The position numbers were made by a program, and so were the translations under genes. Of a DNA stretch of 64,000 bases, positions 57,336-64,000 are shown one piece after another (position 1 is the stretch's first letter; every line of letters begins with the position of its first letter). Below the pieces are notes generated by a model, which did no database searches, was not told the origin of the DNA, and worked only from the letters and a program-made list of their open reading frames with translations. The DNA is from Pyrrhosoma nymphula (lineage: Eukaryota; Arthropoda; Insecta; Odonata; Coenagrionidae): the NCBI GenBank assembly GCA_963573305.1, contig OY754329.1, positions 81,832,076 to 81,896,075 of the forward strand, written 5' to 3'.

Positions 57336-57882
57336 AAATATACACCGACATCATCACACACACTTGATCTACATAATGATTGATACTATCAACAGCATTC
57401 AAACATACCTTGCAGGCCAGTATGCAGAACACAAGGATTTTCCATTTCAAAGATATCAGCCCTCACCATGAACGACGAGATACTCAAATACACATTCGCC
57501 CACATAAATATCACATCATTTTCATGAGCAGCCATGGAATTGAAGTTTATCTGTAATAAAAGAATAGTAGGTTCAAAAATTGAATGGCAAGGGGACAATC
57601 ATCTGACAAATTCATAACCATTACCAATCCTACCTCATAGGAAATATACACAGGCTTCACCACACACACTTCATCTCTGTAATTTCTGTTGCCTTTAGCA
57701 GCATTCAAACATCCATTGCAGGCCACTGTGCAGAACCCAAATATTTTCCATTTCAAAGAAATCAGCCTTCATACTCCAAATACACATTCACCCACATAAA
57801 TATCATATCACTTTCATGAGCAGCCATGGAATTGGAGTTCACCTGTAACAAAAGAATAGTGGGTTAAAAAATTGAATTCAAA
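57336..57882 (-). repeat. Two ~240-bp direct repeats inside the P-like element
   Basis: 57336-57592 and 57648-57882 share CATTCAAACAT, TTGCAGGCC, TTTTCCATTTCAAAGA, AATACACATTC, CCCACATAAATATCA and GAGCAGCCATGGAATTG in order. On the minus strand each holds a CTGTAACAAAAGAATAG-type acceptor-like start (TTGTTACAG) and an MKWKI frame. This may be exon duplication within the element, but no domain is recognisable. Confidence 0.75.
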
Positions 57883-58591
57883 GTACTCCCCTATGCCACA
57901 CCCGATGTGAATTAATTTCTTTAGATATAACACCGTCCAAAACAACCCTTTTTGCGCGATCATGCAAGAAATCTTTGACCCATAATATTCATTATGACAT
58001 AGCCAATACTTTTTTATTTTTGCATGAAACTTGTTATGAGACATTGTCTCATAGTATTTTTTTGGAATTCTAGAAATGTGGTTATTGGGATGTCATGTGG
58101 GATTTCATCTTTCTTCATGAGCTCAATTCATCTTTTAAGCTCCATTCTTTAAGAACTTCGATAACCGCCCACACTGCCCGGTTGATAACACTTTTGCGAG
58201 CTTACTTTTATATCCGACTGCCCAAAAATTATTTCCAAAGTATTTTACTTCCATGTGAACTTTTTGTGATATGCAACATCACATTGAGAGAAAAATTAAA
58301 ATCAACGCGTCGATCTCAAACAGAGCAAACCACCATCGACCATCTTGAAATAAGTTGGCCCAAGTGAAAATTATGAGCGGGAACAAGGTGCATTCCATAC
58401 ACCTTGAGCGGGACATACACAAGATTTAGTGATCATGCACGAACTGCTACAGCATTCAAATAATGTCCCATACACTTTTAGTAAGATTCAATAGAGTCAA
58501 GATTCAATTCAACTCCATCGTAACAATGGCTAAGATTCATGCCAGAGACCAAAGAATACGATAATTGCCATACAACAGCTCGTGTTCTTAC

Positions 58592-58705
58592 CGCCGCCTT
58601 AAACAAATGGACATTTTTAATGCCCAGTTTGGAATTCTCTTTCCTCATCCGGCTGTATCCCGTCTTGCACCCACACACGAAACAAATCCTGTTGGTGAAA
58701 ACCAT
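58592..58705 (-). CDS. THAP-domain first exon of P-like transposase (38 codons)
   Basis: Minus strand, ATG at 58705-58703. It reads MVFTNRICFVCGCKTGYSRM and ends NVHLFKAA, followed by a clean donor GTAAGA in phase 0. C-x2-C-x-C-x-TGY with a following HLF is the N-terminal half of the THAP zinc finger (C2CH, DNA-binding), which starts P-type transposases and THAP9. The remaining finger residues (second Cys/His pair, AVPTF box) should lie in the next exon, which I could not identify. So this exon is intact but the gene is probably broken. Confidence 0.7.
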
Positions 58706-59079
58706 GGCGCTTACGGGAATGTTCGCTATGGATGGCACAGAATTTTTGAAGTCACTACTCTTCAATCGCAAGTGATTCTTCTGTGCTAATAGAACTACAT
58801 TCTTGGCACTACATAAAGTAACGTGTGATCGAAAAATCGTGCCACCAAAATAACTCCTTATTGTGGAATTCTTGATAATTGTGCCTCACGGTAGCGTTCC
58901 CGCCTATCTTCACCAGCATAAACGTCGAGAAGTAAATAGATTTTGTGCGCACTAACGACACCTATAGTTAAAAAATAACTTTAAAGATGCGGAAGGGCGG
59001 GCAACAGCGCCCCCTAGCGATTAACGTGGGAAAGCTTCTCAGTTGGGCAACCAGTATATACAGAGACCTTGATGTTAAC

Positions 59080-59572
59080 AATACGGCGCGGCGTAGGGAA
59101 TGTGGTTTGATCAATCGCTGTACGTTTGCTCTGCCCTCTTAGGAAAAACATTTACTGGGAAAACACCGCTGAAGTGATTGAAACACTACAGATGACATCA
59201 CAGGGTACGGAATCTTGAAAAGTGCACAATGTGTTACATTAGCTTTTATATTGACGTAATTTTCACCATCTCAACAACAAAATGAGCTCGCTATCCGTTT
59301 ATTGCAGTAAAAGAGAAATGCTGTTTGTTGATACTTCAATGAAAACCGTGTGGTCACGTGATCTATCACGATGTTGCTCTACCCATCTACCTCATAATAA
59401 TTTTAATCTCATTTAGCCTTCATAATAATAATTTTAAACCCAATTTTTTTTTCGAGTTACGTATCCCCTCATAACCCATTTCCCTTTGGCCTTCCTCAAG
59501 GTAAACCAATCAGTTGGACCCCTTGCAGTTAGTAAATTCGCTTAGCACACTTCCACCATCATTCTACTTTTG
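59080..59572. other. Intergenic, nothing recognised
   Basis: No gene or repeat supported. Confidence 0.5.
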
Positions 59573-59639
59573 ACACGCACCCCTATACTGCCCAGCACGT
59601 AACCCTTAGGGGAACGCGTACCTCAGGTTGGGAACCGCT
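59573..59639 (-). mobile_element. Solo hAT-type terminal repeat
   Basis: Minus strand from 59639: CAGCGGTTCCCAACCTGAGG, then TACGCGTTCCCCTAAGGGTT. This matches the widespread CAGNGGTTCCCAACCT hAT terminus. The opposite end was not found nearby. Confidence 0.45.
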
Positions 59640-61996
59640 GATCTAATGAATCCCACGAAATAATCTAATCTGCAATAATGAGTCTCAAGCTGTCTTTGTG
59701 TTTTAGTAATAAATGTTACTGGAAAAAAAGAAAATTTTGAGCCTTTCCTTTCGCTGCTATACCTCTCTTATTTTGTCGATATTGCATGACTTACAGATAT
59801 TACTCAGGTACAAGATCCAATTTTCACCGTCGTAAATAAAACCAAGGAAAGGACATTTGTCCTCCAAGTTCATTCTAGCATCGCTTACTCACGCCTTCAG
59901 GAATTTCAACTGTTTTAGTGAGGCTCTGACTGAGTTCTGTTAATACAGTATTTCATGGTTACAGTTTTTCTTTGTAATTTTGTACAGATCATGAACCAAG
60001 CGTATCTCAGCGAGTCCTGTTATTGGAGGTGTATTGATAAATGAAGGTAAAAAGCATATATTTTCCGCTTTACAGCGCTATATTTTTCCGCAGTAAAATC
60101 TACTATGCTAGTGATTGAGCCCTTGAAGGTACAATGGGAAACAATAAATTGCTTTCCATCTTTTCCCAAAACGAACTGAAATACAAATGCCATACACCAG
60201 CGAGTAAATTCGATCACAATCCGTTGATGATTAACTGTTCGAGGGAACTCCAAATCTTAAGTATCTATATTAAAAAATGTATCTATAAGCTTTAATTCAC
60301 TCGCTTTATATGATATAACAATTGCTTTTCACTTACTCAATCTCTTAATAGAGGGAGCAGGCGCAAGCACAACTGCGCTATCACCGACATAATCCAAGCG
60401 ACATCTCAATTACGTCAATACTATGACACAAGTAAAGAAGCCAAGATATTGCAGGAGATGAAGATTTTGTTAAATGGTATTTTTTTTAAATATATCTCTC
60501 ATTTAATTTCTTTATGGACTAGAATGTACCCTGCATCAAATATCAGATTCTCATGTCATTTTGTACAGTTAAAATGTCATGGCGGCAGTTTACCTCACAC
60601 GCCTTCATTTTTGAAGTACTAAAAAGTGATGTTCCAGCCCTTTAATGAAACGTTATAACAGCCACAGCCATACTTTCCACACTAATATATTCACTCGTGT
60701 ACCACGCGGACGTTGTTCTCAGAAAATAAACTATAAATAATCAGGTCCACAGTACGGATATGGGTGAAAAACTGTGTTCATTCGGCCGGTGGTCAGCCAC
60801 CCGTGTCCAAGCAAAACGCTCGACTCTCAAATAAACGACTGGCACAAAAAAATATACGACCTTATGAGGACAAAAAAAAACAGATATATTCTCCAAGGTA
60901 GCCATTCGTGTCCATGTCTTAATTCAGCCTCCCCCGCTTCCTACACAATCACAATGTGCGTAAAATTTTTAAAAACCTATTTCTTGTAAATGCTACGGAG
61001 CGCGCCTTACACGAGGGCCAGCGGTATGTGCGTGAATACGGAGTCGCTTTATAAAACTACATGGGACAAGATGGAAATGCGGTAATATGAGGTTAGATCT
61101 CATAGACACTGTTCTTAAGAAGACAGTCTGGCGTCTCAAAACACTAAGAACGATGAGGGAGTGAGCCATCAGAACGCCCCGTGGATAGCTAAGCTGACTG
61201 TTGCATGATTCTGGAAGGCTTGACTAGAATCACTCGCCAAGAATGTACCTTATCATTAGAGATACTGGCTTGGTGAACATTGGGGAAGGCAAAGATAACA
61301 GAAAGAAGAAAGAAAAACATTCTTGGTCTGGTATCGGAATAAAGGAAGTATTCGGAGGAAAATCTTAGGCTCCAAAATGAGTGATTCGTGGAGGCTGTTC
61401 GAGAGGAAAATAATATTTGCCAGTAGAGTTATTGGAATACTCGTATGGTTCGGTCTTTGTAATGGAATAAAGTCAACTGAAGGTACGCAATTCTCATGAA
61501 TGAATAGGTAATAGTTCAAAGATGTTTACTAGGAAAAAATGGTGTTAAATAATAATTTCCTTGCCCATTTAGTCTTTAACAGTTAAATAAACCACCTGAA
61601 ATGACCAACAAAAAGTAAATAAAAAAATTGTATTCATAAAAAAATATTTAGTTTAGATAAATCTATGGCGTTCATCAAGCGTTGTCGTTCATTATTTCCG
61701 AATATTTCCTAAACTGACACGAAATGAGTCAGGAGTCAATCGTTATAACTTCCAACCATTTCTTCAATAGTTTTTCATGCCAAAGAAAATGATATATGCT
61801 ATTCATGTGCCTTTATTTAGTGTCGTCTTTGAACTTGACGCCTGTGGCACATGAATCGGATCAATAAATTTTATTTTCTATAAAGATTTCAGCATGACGA
61901 GTGTATCTAAAGACGTAGAAAAGTACTGCACGTTTTCTTTTTTGACGACAGATTATATTATTGTTCAAGTACTGCTCCTCGATTCCTGGGGACCAC
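59640..61996. other. Intergenic, nothing recognised
   Basis: No supported exon, RNA or mobile element. A minus frame of 87 codons (61519-61256) and others are without landmarks. The promoter of the next receptor should lie near the right end, but no clear TATA box was seen. Confidence 0.45.
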
Positions 61997-62947
61997 ATGT
62001 TGAAAATGGAAAATGCCGAATGGTGTCGAGCATTAAAGCCTGTTCTCTATATCAGTGCGGCTATCGGCATAGCACCTCCGATGTCACCTAGCAGGAATGG
62101 ATTGTCTTACCTCCTGATAAGAACAGCAATCTATTTTCTGATGGCATTGGTATCAGGACTCTTCACCATCACCACTATATTTAATTTTTTTATCATTTCA
62201 CCGGGTTCAGGGATTAGTGAAGTAATAATCTTGCTCTGGATACTTGTTTACATTTCATTCGGTAGTATTTCTGGATGTATATTTACCATGAAACTGAAGT
62301 CAGTCCGCAGAATTTTCCAGGAACTATACGCCGTAGAAAATATCTCCCGCGGTCATGAAATTATAACGCTGAGTGATGTTCGTAGGTCGCTCAACATGCT
62401 AAAAGCAATTGTGGCGTTAAATGTATCCCAGTTTCTTCTTAACATATGGTTCATCGGGATGACATTAAAGAAAATAAATCTTAGTTTTACCAAAACTTTG
62501 ATAGTGGTATTTTGGGCACTACTAATGTGCATGCACAATTGTCAATTTTCCATCAAGGTTATTCTGCTTTTCAGAAGCTTAGCAAAATTGAACAATGGAT
62601 TAGAAATTATAGTAGGAGCGTATGGATCTGAGGAAAAAGAATATTTGTGTAAAGCTCCAAGAGTATCCTCCATGATAAATGAAATCAGAAGCCTAAAAAG
62701 GCTACAATACAAAATTTACAGAATTTTTAGAGTTTTGTGTGACCTGTACGGGATACCGGTTCTGCTCCTGGCAGTTGTGAATCTTATGAACATTACCTTC
62801 ATGTGTTTTCACTATCTCAAGAGGATCATTTCACCTGAAGTGTCCACCTGGAATCTTTCCATTACTGTGGGCAGCTCTCTGTGGGTCTGGTCACTCTTTT
62901 TTCTGCTCTTACATGTGATATCTACTTGTCACAGAGCTCAGAGAAAG
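61997..62947 (+). CDS. Gustatory receptor locus 3, exon 1 (317 codons; 3' exons beyond window)
   Basis: Large first exon of another gustatory-type seven-transmembrane receptor. Start: ATG at 61997 (MLKMENAEWCRALKPVLYIS); ATG at 62006 is an alternative and the ATG at 61961 seems too early. RALKPVLYISAAIGIAPPM is the family's usual N-terminus. Hydrophobic helices lie near residues 36-60, 70-95, 135-155, 165-190, 250-275 and 290-310; DLYGIPVLLLAVVNLMNITF aligns with SVYGITVVVLCFTNFMNIVT of exon 1A. It ends STCHRAQRK followed by GTAAGG, phase 0, the same position as the other loci. The three short 3' exons are not in the remaining 1 kb, which is occupied by a PLE fragment. Confidence 0.85.
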
Positions 62948-63144
62948 GTAAGGGGTGAAATTATGTTTTGAACACTATATTTTTCTTCTTCTTGTATTTA
63001 GGAATCTAATGACTCTCTAGTATACCGATCATCTAAGTACTGTTTTTATTTTTTGGTAAAGTTTCAGACTTTACTTTGGGGAAGTGATACATCATTTAAT
63101 GCTATTTTTAAGGCTTGCATGGAGATAATATTTAAAATGATATC

Positions 63145-64000
63145 GGTATAAAGCGAACCGGTCCCTCTCCTACTCCCTTTCTAATCGTGGCCACCGAATC
63201 TGCAACAACCCTGACTCCCTTGACAAATTCCTCATTAACCTCCATCAATTCCTTCTTCGCAGAGGCTATCCAGAGCACCTTCTTAATAAAAAAAAACCTC
63301 AAAAAACCACACTCCCCCAAACTGCCTCCCACAAACAGCATTTTTCAACAAACTATCTTCCTCTGTACCACCTACTTCCCTGGTTTTGACTCTCACAGAC
63401 GAATTATTAAAAACATCAACCCTATCCTTTCAGATAACCTAACCACTTCAAAAATATTTCCGCAATGTCTCTCTCTCAACTTCAGACGCCCCCAGTCTAT
63501 CCGCCATTTTTAAAACCACCAAACCCCTGTCAAAATCACTCAGACCCACCAAATCCCTACCCACCCCGTGCAACCGCCCGCGATTCAAAACTTGCGCCAT
63601 CCTCATCACCCAGCCCTTGCCGGACAATTTCCTCGCTTTTCCCCTCCCTTCTCTTCTCTCACCATCTTGCACCACACCAAACATTGTTTACATCCTCCTA
63701 TTTTTATATTGGCTTATCCACCACTCATCTAAATATTCGAATGAATGGGCACCGCCCATTTTGTAACGATCCCCCTTCCCTCTCTGTTTCTCTCCCTGTC
63801 GCCATTCACGTCTCCTCCCACCACTCTACTTTTAATAACACTTTTAAAGTAGGTCTACTTGCTTCCCTTGCCCCTTCTTCCTTTCGCCGTCAGCTCAAAG
63901 ATCTTGAATCTTCATGTATTTTGATCCACAAGGCTTTCTCGCCCCCTGGACTCAATACGTCACACTAGTTTCTCCCTCCTCTTCATCTCCTCTCTCCCTG
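63145..64000 (+). mobile_element. Penelope-like element C, 5'-truncated, degraded (plus)
   Basis: Broken frames read SLSYSLSNRGHRICNNPDSL, LHQFLLRRGYP, then LCTTYFPGFDSHRRIIKNIN, and MNGHRPFCNDPPSL with VAIHVSSHHSTFNNTFKVGL near the end (stop after LNTSH at 63968). These match the last third of the PLE-B protein, including a decayed GIY-YIG domain (FYIGLSTTHLNIRMNGHR). A related but older copy; it lies in the first intron of receptor locus 3. 3' UTR is cut by the window edge. Confidence 0.85.

Larger units (their letters stand above)
56352..59071 (-). mobile_element. P-element-like (THAP) DNA transposon
   Basis: Left end CAAGGCCCCTATATACTGGT, right end read inward CAAGGTCTCTGTATATACTG then GTTGCCC: imperfect terminal inverted repeats. 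Flanks ATGTAAAC (56344-56351) and ATGTTAAC (59072-59079) match 7 of 8, an 8-bp target duplication as in P elements. An intact THAP-coding exon lies just inside the right end on the minus strand, where a P-type transposase gene would begin. The rest is degraded and contains a tandem duplication. 2.7 kb. Confidence 0.72.

Noticed and set aside
57336..57882. CRISPR-like repeats
   Set aside because: Two long diverged direct repeats in a eukaryotic transposon; there is no repeat-spacer array anywhere in the window.

Overview
This is arthropod nuclear DNA, most likely from an insect with a large, transposon-rich genome. It is AT-rich, genes have short exons and long GT-AG introns, and there are no operons. 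The host genes I can support are members of the insect gustatory/odorant receptor superfamily. Most of the rest is mobile DNA: Penelope-like elements (PLEs), LINEs, a Helitron, mariner, hAT and P-like DNA transposons, and SINEs.

Receptor locus 1 (about 9.2-35.2 kb, + strand). Two intact large first exons (13208-14176 and 20254-21216) and a broken third (9207-9434) end at the same place in the protein, with the same phase-0 donor. They are followed by one set of short phase-0 exons at 28244-28312, 31663-31752 and 35093-35227. The layout suggests alternative first exons, each with its own promoter, spliced to a common 3' end, giving receptors of about 418-420 residues. Receptor locus 2 (37.1-55.1 kb, +) has one large first exon (37133-38113) and three matching short exons (53941-54009, 54398-54490, 54942-55100). 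Its 15.8-kb first intron is packed with mobile elements. A third receptor starts at 61997-62947 and runs past the window.

Mobile DNA. Intron 1 of locus 2 holds a mariner (39181-40492), a 5'-truncated PLE (41.2-42.65 kb), a tRNA-derived SINE (about 42.9 kb) and an 8.7-kb inverted repeat (43409-52140). Each arm of that repeat carries a full-length PLE preceded by a partial tandem copy. The left full-length copy has an intact 949-residue reverse transcriptase/GIY-YIG protein. Several short palindromes (about 6.5, 26.1, 34.7, 38.9 and 52.5 kb) carry hammerhead-ribozyme-like cores of the kind found at PLE ends. A Helitron with both ends (29403-31480) sits in intron 2 of locus 1. A P-like THAP transposon with terminal repeats and a near-perfect 8-bp target duplication spans 56352-59071. 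LINE pieces of at least four kinds, a 5S-rRNA-derived SINE (about 24.0 kb) and hAT remnants fill other gaps.

The left edge (10-837) holds the 3' end of a spliced gene of a conserved family I cannot name. The right edge (63145-64000) is another degraded PLE.
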